From JBAPRR01 sp049281195 (lineage in GTDB: Bacteria > Actinomycetota > Acidimicrobiia > Acidimicrobiales > CAVXTF01), in assembly GCA_049281195.1 (NCBI GenBank), contig JBAPRR010000438.1, forward strand, positions 1-37,487: a stretch of DNA of 37,487 bases, given 5' to 3'. The notes beneath the pieces are model-generated. The model did no database searches and had not been told where the DNA came from. It saw only the letters and a program-made list of their open reading frames with translations. The position numbers were made by a program, and so were the translations under genes. Positions 15,927 through 22,953 of the stretch are shown here, piece after piece. Numbering within the stretch: the stretch's first letter is position 1; each line of letters begins with the position of its first letter.

Positions 15927-17732
15927 CTATACAGGAAGGTCCATGCCGGTGACGAGGGATTCGAAAAATGCCCGATCCGAAAGTATGGGCGTGTCGGCCA
16001 TGAACATCTTGCCGTAGCGCTCGAAGTACATCAGTTGCTTGGCCAACAGGAACGTTCCCCTGTCGAAATCGGAATCCATCCCGCCATATGCCTCAGCTTC
16101 GCGTCGGATTCGGCGTTGATCCCTGACTCTGGTGATCACCGACCTGATCGAGCCTTCGTGGGCCTTCTGTCCCCTGGCTTTGGCCAACTGAGTCTGAGGA
16201 GCCGTCAGCAATGTAGACAGGCTCACCTCGCCGAAGGGCTGGGTGAGAATAGGTTCGACCAGTCCCTTGACGAAGTCCGAGAGCTGATCGTCGTTGAGGT
16301 TGAATCCGTCGCGGATGGCCGGGCCGTAAGTCTTGATCAGGTGGGCGGCAACGTCATCCCATGCGTCCTCGTTGCCAAGGGCCCCCTGGATGATCCGCAC
16401 GAAGAATTTGTGGGTCTCCGCGTCGAGACGTCCGACGATGCCCCAGTCGAGCACGCCGATCCGTCCGTCCTTCATAAGCATCAGGTTTCCGGCGTGGACG
16501 TCACCGTGGAACACGCCCCACCGGATCGTCATCAAGAAGAACGCTCTGACCACTTCGGCCACCAGGGGCGACGGATCGATGCCGAACCGGGCAGCAGCTG
16601 CAAGATCGTCGATGGGTTCCCCGTCGAGCAGCTCCATGGTCAGGACATTGCGGCCGGAAAGCTCGGGAATGACCTGCGGCACGACTACCGAATGAAGCCC
16701 TGCCTTGTGCAACAGGGTCTTGAACTGGATCATGGCCCTGGCCTCGTTGCGGAGGTCCAGTTCCTCGCCGATCTGCTCGCGGAACCCATCAAGAATCTGC
16801 AGGAACCAGCCTGCCGTCTCGTCGCCTGTCTGGTTCGCGACCAGCTCGATTATGGGTTGGAGCATGTCCAGATCGGTTGCCACGACACGATGGATCCCTG
16901 GCCGGAGAATCTTTACGGCAACGACCGTTCCGTCGTGGAGTCGCGCCTTGTGAACAACGGCAATGGAAGCCCGGCCGATCGGTTCAGTCTCGACTTCGGC
17001 ATATGCATCTTCGACCGACATCCCCAGATCGGCCTCGATGCGCTGTTTTATACGGGCGAATCCCACCCTTGGGCCGGTGTCCAGGCACACCCTGAACTCA
17101 TCGGCGAGTTTGTCACCGAACACACCGGGAGAGGATGCGATCATCTGGCCGAACTTCATGAAAGTGCCGCCGAGCGCCTCGAAAGTTTGCCGGAGCGGTC
17201 CACCCAAAGCCTCCACAGGGAGTGCACCCGCTCTGATCTGTTTGATCTGGCGGAAAGCAACGGGAGCGAAGTTGCTCGTGGCGATCTTGGCGATCGCATT
17301 CCACCGGTGTAAGAGCTCCGAAGAAGATGACGGAGGCAGGTACCTCGCAAAAACGCGTGGTGGCGCGATGTGATCGATTCCGCCGAAAGTTCCGGCGGTG
17401 TCTTCTTTTGCCTTGCTGCCGTCCGCGGCCTCTTTGACGTCTGAGGTCTCTTTGACGTCTGGGGCCTCTTTGACGTCTGCGGTCTCTTTGGCAGGCTTGG
17501 CCTGCTTGACGGCCTTTGCTTTCTTGACGCTCTTGGTCTCGTTGACCAGGCCTCCGACTTCGGGTTGGCCTTCGGCTTCGCCGGGGACCTTGCCTCGACC
17601 GGCGGAAGCCGGTTTCGGACCTGTCGGAGTAGCGCCCGACCCTGAAACCATGTCCGACCCTGAGTCAGCGGTCGACGCTGGGCCACCGTTCATGCTGCTC
17701 TCAACTCCGCCAGAGATTCCGCCCAATGTCAC
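15927..17732 (-). CDS. ABC1/UbiB (AarF)-family atypical kinase with a repetitive N-terminal tail
   Basis: The family binds ATP and supports isoprenoid-quinone or membrane-lipid processes; actinobacterial members are poorly understood. Motifs seen: the family's KxGQ block (FMKFGQMIASSPG), the ATP-loop region GRASIAVVHKARLHDGTVVAVK, EELDLRNEA, the catalytic HGDVHAGNL (about residue 407) and DWG at Asp429 in place of DFG. The first 115 residues are low-complexity, with Lys/Ala/Glu repeats of the form DVKE[AT]. No C-terminal membrane helices are seen, unlike E. coli UbiB. The GTG start at 17732 is chosen for the GGAGGAG upstream, giving 601 residues; an ATG at 17693 is an alternative. It follows the glutathione peroxidase gene by about 40 bases, so the two may share a transcript. 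Confidence 0.88.
   Translation of the reverse strand: MTLGGISGGVESSMNGGPASTADSGSDMVSGSGATPTGPKPASAGRGKVPGEAEGQPEVGGLVNETKSVKKAKAVKQAKPAKETADVKEAPDVKETSDVKEAADGSKAKEDTAGTFGGIDHIAPPRVFARYLPPSSSSELLHRWNAIAKIATSNFAPVAFRQIKQIRAGALPVEALGGPLRQTFEALGGTFMKFGQMIASSPGVFGDKLADEFRVCLDTGPRVGFARIKQRIEADLGMSVEDAYAEVETEPIGRASIAVVHKARLHDGTVVAVKILRPGIHRVVATDLDMLQPIIELVANQTGDETAGWFLQILDGFREQIGEELDLRNEARAMIQFKTLLHKAGLHSVVVPQVIPELSGRNVLTMELLDGEPIDDLAAAARFGIDPSPLVAEVVRAFFLMTIRWGVFHGDVHAGNLMLMKDGRIGVLDWGIVGRLDAETHKFFVRIIQGALGNEDAWDDVAAHLIKTYGPAIRDGFNLNDDQLSDFVKGLVEPILTQPFGEVSLSTLLTAPQTQLAKARGQKAHEGSIRSVITRVRDQRRIRREAEAYGGMDSDFDRGTFLLAKQLMYFERYGKMFMADTPILSDRAFFESLVTGMDLPV
17431..17496. repeat. 18-bp coding repeat in the N-terminal tail of the ABC1 kinase
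   Basis: The core TCTTTGACGTCT recurs at 17431, 17449 and 17467, with a decayed fourth copy near 17485. On the coding strand each 18-bp unit gives six residues (D-V-K-E plus two small residues), so copy-number change keeps the frame and only alters the length of a charged, probably disordered tail. Confidence 0.85.
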
Positions 17733-17774
17733 GCCACTCCTCCGCACCGCGGTGCCAATCCTCTCAGAGATTGG

Positions 17775-18269
17775 TCAGCTCCCCGGAAGAATTCCTTCGA
17801 TCGCGGAGACCAGGGCCGGGTCCTCCGGCTCCACCTGCGGGCGGAACCGACCGACAACCTCTCCGCCCGGTGAGACCAGGAACTTTTCGAAGTTCCAGGT
17901 GATGTCTCCGGCGTTGCCTTCGGCGTCCTCAGCCTTGGTCAGCTCCTCGTAGATCGGATGCCTGTCCGGCCCGTTCACCTCGATCTTTTCGAACAACGGA
18001 AAGGTCACCCCGTAGGTGGTGGAGCAGAACTCTGCGATCTCTTCGGCAGTTCCGGGCTCCTGGCCCATGAATTGGTTGCACGGGAACCCGAGCACCGAGA
18101 ACCCCCGCCCCGCCAGGTCCTCCTGCAACTTTTCGAGTCCGGTGTACTGGGGAGTGAGGCCGCAGCGAGAGGCGACGTTGACCAGCAACAGCGCCTTGCC
18201 CTTGTAAGGCGCAAGCGAAGCCTCCTCCCCCGCGAGAGTCTCGATCGGAATGTCGAAGATGTCCGTCAA
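17775..18269 (-). CDS. Glutathione peroxidase family thiol peroxidase
   Basis: A 164-residue cytosolic peroxidase. The active-site tetrad is visible: peroxidatic Cys36 (NVASRCGLTPQY), Gln70 (FPCNQFMGQEP), Trp125 and Asn126 (ITWNFEKF). Cys82 in EFCSTTYGVTFPLF is the likely resolving Cys. Cys-type bacterial members usually use thioredoxin rather than glutathione, and actinobacteria lack glutathione, so lipid or organic hydroperoxide reduction by thioredoxin is the likely role. The start is a TTG, supported by AGGAG six bases upstream. It precedes the ABC1 kinase gene on the same strand and is divergent from the small protein gene at 18350. Confidence 0.94.
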   Translation of the reverse strand: MTDIFDIPIETLAGEEASLAPYKGKALLLVNVASRCGLTPQYTGLEKLQEDLAGRGFSVLGFPCNQFMGQEPGTAEEIAEFCSTTYGVTFPLFEKIEVNGPDRHPIYEELTKAEDAEGNAGDITWNFEKFLVSPGGEVVGRFRPQVEPEDPALVSAIEGILPGS

Positions 18270-18349
18270 GGTTTGCTCCTAATGTCGTTCCGGTTAACGG
18301 CTTTGCCGACACGCTATCGGGGAACCGGAACTATCGTCCCTGGCTGCGG

Positions 18350-18661
18350 ATGTCTCCAGCTTCGATCGGACTGAACGTGGCCCAAGAATCGCCTGGGAGC
18401 TTCGTGGTGGAAATTGCACCGCCAGCCTCGAGACGTTCCGGGGGCGGCACGTCCACGACGCACCACGTGAATGTCCCACCGGGCCTCGCCGAAAAGATCG
18501 GTGGCACCGGAACCACAGACGATCAATTCGTCAAGGAGTCATTCCGGTTCCTTCTCGAACGCGAGCCCAACACCTCGATACTTAGAAGCTTCTCGATAGA
18601 GGTCATCGGGAAATACTTTCCGGAGTGGGACGGTGAAATGGCGAGACGGTTGTCGAGATGA
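18350..18661 (+). CDS. Small conserved protein of unknown function
   Basis: A 103-residue protein with a weakly conserved, Gly/Ser-rich first half. Its second half (VPPGLAEKIGG, then ESFRFLLEREPNTSILRSF and VIGKYFPEW) resembles a short family I have seen in actinobacterial genomes without a known role. It has no membrane segment or cysteines. The ATG at 18350 has no good ribosome site; a GTG at 18407 with GGGAG upstream is a real alternative and would give 84 residues. The stop overlaps the start of the YbaK-type gene in an ATGA arrangement, so the two are probably translated together. Confidence 0.7.
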   Translation: MSPASIGLNVAQESPGSFVVEIAPPASRRSGGGTSTTHHVNVPPGLAEKIGGTGTTDDQFVKESFRFLLEREPNTSILRSFSIEVIGKYFPEWDGEMARRLSR

Positions 18662-19182
18662 CTGCCGCGGACGCGCAAGGCGGAGTGGATCCCGATGCGA
18701 TCGAAGGACTGATCGACGAGCGCCTCAAAAAGGCCACCATCTCCTTCGAGATCATCGAGTGCGATCCCGACCTGGCCGACACAGCGGCGTTTTGCAAGGC
18801 ATACGGATATGCGCCTGAGAATTCGGCCAACACAATCCTTGTAGTCGGCAAATCAAACCCACCCATCTACGCCGCTTGCGTTCTCCTGGCCACAACGAAG
18901 CTGGACGTGAACCACGCCGTCAAGGAGCGCCTCGGCGTGCGCAGGGCGTCTTTCGCCGATCGCGACACGACTCTGGCGTTGACGGGAATGGCTATCGGAG
19001 GCGTGACACCCCTCGGCCTTCCCGAGGATCTACCGATCTGGATCGATCGGAGAGTAACCACCCGGTCACGCATCGTCCTGGGAGGCGGTAGCAGGAGGCG
19101 CAAGATCGTCGCGGCACCGGAGCTCGTGACGAACCTGCCCAGGGCCGAAGTCGTGGACGGCCTGGCGGTCGATCTGGACTGA
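18658..19182 (+). CDS. YbaK/EbsC-type aminoacyl-tRNA editing domain protein
   Basis: A 174-residue stand-alone trans-editing domain, the family that removes wrongly attached amino acids (for example Cys or Ala on tRNA-Pro) from tRNA. Conserved features are the KERLGVRRASF block with the key Lys, and GMAIGGVTPLGLP, the family's C-terminal Gly/Pro motif. The tRNA it corrects cannot be told from sequence. The N-terminal 20 residues (AADAQGGVDPDAIEGLIDE) precede the domain. The ATGA overlap with the upstream small gene sets the start. A large hairpin follows 213 bases downstream. Confidence 0.88.
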   Translation: MTAADAQGGVDPDAIEGLIDERLKKATISFEIIECDPDLADTAAFCKAYGYAPENSANTILVVGKSNPPIYAACVLLATTKLDVNHAVKERLGVRRASFADRDTTLALTGMAIGGVTPLGLPEDLPIWIDRRVTTRSRIVLGGGSRRRKIVAAPELVTNLPRAEVVDGLAVDLD

Positions 19183-19483
19183 TCGATCGACCCCGCGGAC
19201 GCGCCCCAAGTTTTCACCTATCGCACGGAAGATTTCCCGCTGAGGACGCGAGGTCGTAACGGTCCGTTCAACCTCGCCTTGTTGACTGTCTTCAAGCGAA
19301 CAGAGGCGGGCCAACACTCACAGCACGCCTAGATCGCCCAGATCGAGCACTTAGCCAACCGGTCGCCGCCCCGGAGAGCGCTTGTGTTCACAGGTGGGAC
19401 TCGGGTGGGTTCCGGCGGGGGGCAAGTCCGGAACTCGCCCGAGTCCCCCTGGGCTCTCCTGAGGCCCTGAGGCCCGAACTCGT
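19183..19483. other. Intergenic stretch between convergent YbaK-type and NRAMP-like genes
   Basis: About 300 bases with no convincing gene on either strand. The only marked structure is the long hairpin at 19396-19447. A direct repeat of CTGAGGCCC lies near 19460-19476. No tRNA or other RNA signature was found. Confidence 0.6.
19396..19447. terminator. 20-bp hairpin with 12-base loop
   Basis: The arms 19396-19415 and 19428-19447 pair over 20 positions, 18 Watson-Crick and two G-U (as read on the plus strand). It lies 36 bases past the NRAMP-like stop on the minus strand and 213 bases past the YbaK-type stop on the plus strand. It may terminate from one or both sides, but neither strand has a U-run right after it. 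A mobile-element or protein-binding origin is also possible. Confidence 0.55.
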
Positions 19484-21301
19484 TTACTTGTGAAGGCCGA
19501 GCTGAATGGCCTTCACGAACAACAACACGACGGCCACTACAAGGTATGACCGCAACGCGTACATACCGATAAGCCTCCCCCTCGACCACTTGGGCCTCTC
19601 CAACAGGCTGAGGCGCGGCATACGCCAGGTCTCCCGCCTCTGCGCCAGCTCGGGAGTTCGTGCGGGCTGTGTGACAAGGCGCCTGTTGCGGCGCCACAAC
19701 AGATACGCCCCCACCCCCAGATACCCGACGACCAGCAGGGCGCCGAGAACCAGGGACAGATCACGCACGTTGATCGTCGAGAACACTGTGGTGGCCATCA
19801 GGATCAGCGACAGCATCACCAGGATCGAGACGATCACGCTCGCCACGACGTTCAGCCAGGGCCGGTTTACCCACGGTCCGAGAACGTCCTTGTCGTTGCA
19901 CAGCAACAGGAGGAATACCGTCGCGCTCGGAAGCAGGACGCCGGCGAGAGCCTGTACTCCCGTCGTGATGAGGCCGAGGGGTGCACCTGGGATGAGAACC
20001 AGCCCGGCCGCCAGGGCGACCATGGCGGAAAAGGTCCCGTAGAAAAGCTTTGCGTCACGCCATCCCCTGTGGAGGGAGTGCTTCGCGCCGAACACGTCCC
20101 CGAACGCGTACGACGTGGACAATGTGACGGCCGCCGCTCCGATGATCGAGGCGTTCAACAGGATGAACGCGAACATGGTTCCCGCTCCGTCCCCCACGAA
20201 GCGCGCCAGACCGTTTGCCACTCCCAGTGCGTCGGTGAAGTTCCCGAACAGCTTGGTGTGACCGAAGGCCGCAGCGCTTATGGCAACCAGCAGAGATGCC
20301 GCGAAAACGGTGACAATTGAGCCAAGAACCGTGTCGGTGCGCTCGTAGTTGATCCACCTCGGTGTGATCCGTTTGTCGACGATGTTCGACTGCTGAAAGA
20401 ACAGCTGCCATGGCGCGACAGTGGTGCCGACGATCGCGATGATCAACAGGACGGACGTCGAGTTGAATCCTCCCTTGACTCCCGGAATGGTGATCCCGTG
20501 CAGAAAGGCGCCCAAGTGGGGATGGCGGAGAACCGCCAGGGGGATCACCAGAAAGTTGGCGATGATGAAAACGAACATGAACCGTTCCCACCGCCTGAAA
20601 CTGCCGCTCGCGGTCATGGCCACAAGAAGAACAGCCGCGATCGGCACGGAGATGTAACGGCTGACCCCGAAGTAGTCGAGTGCGAGGCTGACCCCGATGA
20701 ACTCGGTCGCAATGGTCAGGAAGTTCAGTAGGAAGAGGTCTCCTACTGAGAACCAACCCCAGAACTTGCCGAATCGCTCGTTGATCAACCGGGCGTGGCC
20801 AACGCCTGTCACGGCACCGAGGCGAACGACCATCTCCTGATTGACGATCAACACCGGAATGAGAAGTGGAAGCGTCCACAGCAGGCTCAGTCCGTAGTTC
20901 TGTCCCGCCTGAGCGTAGGTGGCAACCCCGCCCGCGTCGTTGTCGCCGATCATGACGATCAGCCCGGGTCCCATGATGGCGAGCAGAGTCAGCAGGCGCG
21001 CGCCCCAGGATCTGCGCGAGCCAATGTCGTGCTGTCGGATCGTCCCGAAGGCGCCGTGGATGTCCCCGACGTGAGCATTGTCGAGTACCGCGGATTCCTC
21101 CGCCAGCGCTACAGCCGCGCGGTCATCGATCTCGACAGATGTGTCGCTGTCACTCGCAGCATCCGTAGCAGTATCGGGACCGTCACCGGCACTCTCTCCA
21201 CGGCTCCCAGCGCGGCCGATGCGATTCACTGCACGACCTACGCGGCTGCCGGTACGACTTTCCACTTGATCGTCGACACGATCGTCACGCGGCCAAGCCA
21301 T
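19484..21301 (-). CDS. NRAMP (SLC11)-related divalent cation transporter, Mg2+-transporter-like
   Basis: The 605 residues have a hydrophilic N-terminal tail of about 100 residues and 11-12 membrane helices. Helix 1 reads MGPGLIVMIGDNDAGGVATY, where classical Mn2+/Fe2+ NRAMPs have DPGN: Asp122 is kept, but the Asn is Gly125. Helix 6 reads VGTTVAPWQLFFQQS, where classical members have MPH: the soft-metal-binding Met is Ala. Loss of this Met is a feature of described NRAMP-related Mg2+ transporters, so Mg2+ (or another hard cation) is a likelier substrate than Fe2+ or Mn2+. The ATG is set by GAAAGGAGGTG, a near-perfect ribosome site. A soluble MgtE-N/CBS protein is encoded just upstream, with a structured leader between. 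Confidence 0.88.
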   Translation of the reverse strand: MAWPRDDRVDDQVESRTGSRVGRAVNRIGRAGSRGESAGDGPDTATDAASDSDTSVEIDDRAAVALAEESAVLDNAHVGDIHGAFGTIRQHDIGSRRSWGARLLTLLAIMGPGLIVMIGDNDAGGVATYAQAGQNYGLSLLWTLPLLIPVLIVNQEMVVRLGAVTGVGHARLINERFGKFWGWFSVGDLFLLNFLTIATEFIGVSLALDYFGVSRYISVPIAAVLLVAMTASGSFRRWERFMFVFIIANFLVIPLAVLRHPHLGAFLHGITIPGVKGGFNSTSVLLIIAIVGTTVAPWQLFFQQSNIVDKRITPRWINYERTDTVLGSIVTVFAASLLVAISAAAFGHTKLFGNFTDALGVANGLARFVGDGAGTMFAFILLNASIIGAAAVTLSTSYAFGDVFGAKHSLHRGWRDAKLFYGTFSAMVALAAGLVLIPGAPLGLITTGVQALAGVLLPSATVFLLLLCNDKDVLGPWVNRPWLNVVASVIVSILVMLSLILMATTVFSTINVRDLSLVLGALLVVGYLGVGAYLLWRRNRRLVTQPARTPELAQRRETWRMPRLSLLERPKWSRGRLIGMYALRSYLVVAVVLLFVKAIQLGLHK

Positions 21302-21430
21302 TTCTCACCTCCTTTCTTGCTTCGCTGCCGGTATGCGCGCTCACGCACACCGGCCGGCTCAGCTCAACGAGGCTTAAGCGGCTCAGAACCCCAAGGGACA
21401 GATGCTGTCGGGGCGAAAGTGTGCGTGAGT
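21302..21430 (-). promoter_or_regulatory. Structured 5' leader of the NRAMP-like gene with competing helices
   Basis: On the minus-strand RNA, bases 21429-21419 (CUCACGCACAC) pair perfectly over 11 bp with 21350-21340. The second arm also lies inside a local hairpin at 21354-21327, with 11 bp (one G-U) and a six-base loop, so the two helices exclude each other. Between them is a GACAG-CAU-CUGUC hairpin with an outer CCCC/GGGG helix (21413-21389). The local hairpin ends ten bases before the ribosome site GAAAGGAGGTG (21316-21306). The layout resembles a switch, but it matches no known Mg2+ or Mn2+ riboswitch motif that I recall. Confidence 0.45.
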
Positions 21431-21508
21431 TCTCGAGTTCGAATGGGTTTTCGGACGCGTTGATGAGGGCCGCTGCGCGCTGGAGAACCGCTGCGCGCGC
21501 GTTTGACC

Positions 21509-21547
21509 GGCCGCCCGCAACGGGTGCCCGGCCTCCGGTAGCGGAGG
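21509..21547 (-). terminator. Tandem hairpins just after the MgtE-N/CBS gene
   Basis: Two adjacent hairpins are present: CCTCCG-GTAG-CGGAGG at 21532-21547 (plus-strand reading), and a larger GGCCG/CGGCC stem enclosing CCCG-CAA-CGGG at 21509-21533. They share two bases, so they may alternate. They begin 17 bases past the MgtE-N/CBS stop and could end that transcript or reduce read-through into the NRAMP-like gene. There is no U-run. Confidence 0.4.
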
Positions 21548-21563
21548 ATCGCCGCTGCCACCG

Positions 21564-22871
21564 CTACTCGTCCCTCGCGGTCATGCCGGCATCCAAACGC
21601 CAGCCGCTCGGCAGGAGCATCTCTAAAACATCGTCGACAGTCACCACGCCGAGCATCTGGCGATGATCTTCATCCATCACAGGAGCGACGGTGAGGTTGA
21701 AGTCGGACATCTTTCGCAGAACTGAATGCAGGTCCCAGTCGGCGTGAACATGGGCGGGATTGGGCCGTGCCGCGCTCTCCAGGGTGGAGGAGGGGTCGGT
21801 CCTTATCAAAGAGACCGCTGAAACAGATCCGGCGACTGCTCCCGAATCGTCGAGCGTGAAGACGACATTCAGAGACTCGGGCGGCGCTGAGCTGTGTCGT
21901 ATCGCACTGAGCGCGTCTGCGACGGTCGTGTCCTGCGGTAGCGCCAGAAAGTCGGGACTCATGAAGCCACCGGCGGTCTCCGGGTTGTAGCTGAGAAGGG
22001 AACGCACCTTGCGTTGTTGAGCCGCAGGCAGTAGCGACAGGACCGGAAGGCGCCTTTCTTGTTCGAGCTCCATGATCAGATCGGCGGCGTCGTCGGGCGC
22101 CATCCGCGCCAGGAGCCGAGCTGCATCGGTGTCCGATCGGCTCTTGACGAACTCGAGCTGGTGCTCTGTGTCGAGCTCCTCGAAGACATCGGCTTCGAGC
22201 TCGCGGTCGGCCTTGACCGCTTCGATGATCTCCTCCCCCTCTTCATGTGAAGCGGCTTCGACGATGTCGGCGATCTGGGCGGGGTGGAGTCGTGCCAACT
22301 TGCGGTACGGGATCCGCAGCCGGGCGGAGGGGACGTGCGAGACGAAAGGCTCGATGCTTTCCCAGTCGACCAACGATCCGGGCCTGAGCCGGTGAGGGCT
22401 CCTTCCCGGGATGAGCCGGCGGAGCACGGGACGGGTACTCGTATCGACTCCCACCACCTGCCAGGTGCCATCCACCTCGAGGAGCTCGATCTCGTTCGCT
22501 TTCACCAGCTTCGGTCCGACCATGTTGATGACGTGCCGCTTCAGGAGGTCGTGGGCAAGTAGGAGCTCACCAGGGCGACGGTCGAAGCGGCGCTGGTCCA
22601 CCCGCGATCCGCTGAACAGCACGCGGCCGTTCTCTATCCCCGCAATCTTGTCGACCGGGACGAACAGGTCGCGTCCCTCGATGCGAACCACAGCCCCCGT
22701 GATCGGCGGGTGCGGGCTCTCACCTACTCGGACGATGAGGTCCTGAACCTTGCCAATGGTCTCACCCTGCTGATTGACCAAGGGTCGTTTGATGAGGCTC
22801 GACAAGTGCACCAGAGGCGCGGAAGTCCAGTGCCGGGACTTCTGTTCCGGTGCGCTCACGACCTCGCTCAC
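21564..22871 (-). CDS. Soluble PRC-barrel / MgtE N-domain / CBS-pair protein
   Basis: A 435-residue protein without membrane helices. Residues about 20-90 and 100-155 are PRC-barrel-like. Residues 185-300 match the MgtE superhelical N-domain (LARLHPAQIADIVEAAS, LARMAPDDAADLIMEL, SYNPETAGGFMS) and 300-425 a pair of CBS domains (LPQDTTVADALSAIR, LGVVTVDDVLEMLL). In true MgtE channels these two cytosolic modules bind Mg2+ and close the pore, but the pore domain is absent here. The next gene on the strand is an NRAMP-like transporter, so this is likely its Mg2+-sensing partner; that is inference. Start GTG, with AGGA seven bases upstream. Confidence 0.88.
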   Translation of the reverse strand: MSEVVSAPEQKSRHWTSAPLVHLSSLIKRPLVNQQGETIGKVQDLIVRVGESPHPPITGAVVRIEGRDLFVPVDKIAGIENGRVLFSGSRVDQRRFDRRPGELLLAHDLLKRHVINMVGPKLVKANEIELLEVDGTWQVVGVDTSTRPVLRRLIPGRSPHRLRPGSLVDWESIEPFVSHVPSARLRIPYRKLARLHPAQIADIVEAASHEEGEEIIEAVKADRELEADVFEELDTEHQLEFVKSRSDTDAARLLARMAPDDAADLIMELEQERRLPVLSLLPAAQQRKVRSLLSYNPETAGGFMSPDFLALPQDTTVADALSAIRHSSAPPESLNVVFTLDDSGAVAGSVSAVSLIRTDPSSTLESAARPNPAHVHADWDLHSVLRKMSDFNLTVAPVMDEDHRQMLGVVTVDDVLEMLLPSGWRLDAGMTARDE

Positions 22872-22953
22872 GTAAAAATCCTATTCCGGGAGCCCGGCCG
22901 GCCGGTCCATGACCGGATTGCCTGGTCCCCTGGTTCGCGGTCGGATGGTCGCT

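Noticed and set aside
15876..17312. 478-codon open frame antisense to the ABC1 kinase gene
   Set aside because: It is the mirror of a well-recognised gene in G+C-rich DNA, has no recognisable domain and no ribosome site.
21302..21563. Known Mg2+ (M-box) or Mn2+ (yybP-ykoY) riboswitch
   Set aside because: The conserved core sequences of both classes were looked for by eye and not found; only an unassigned structured leader is claimed.
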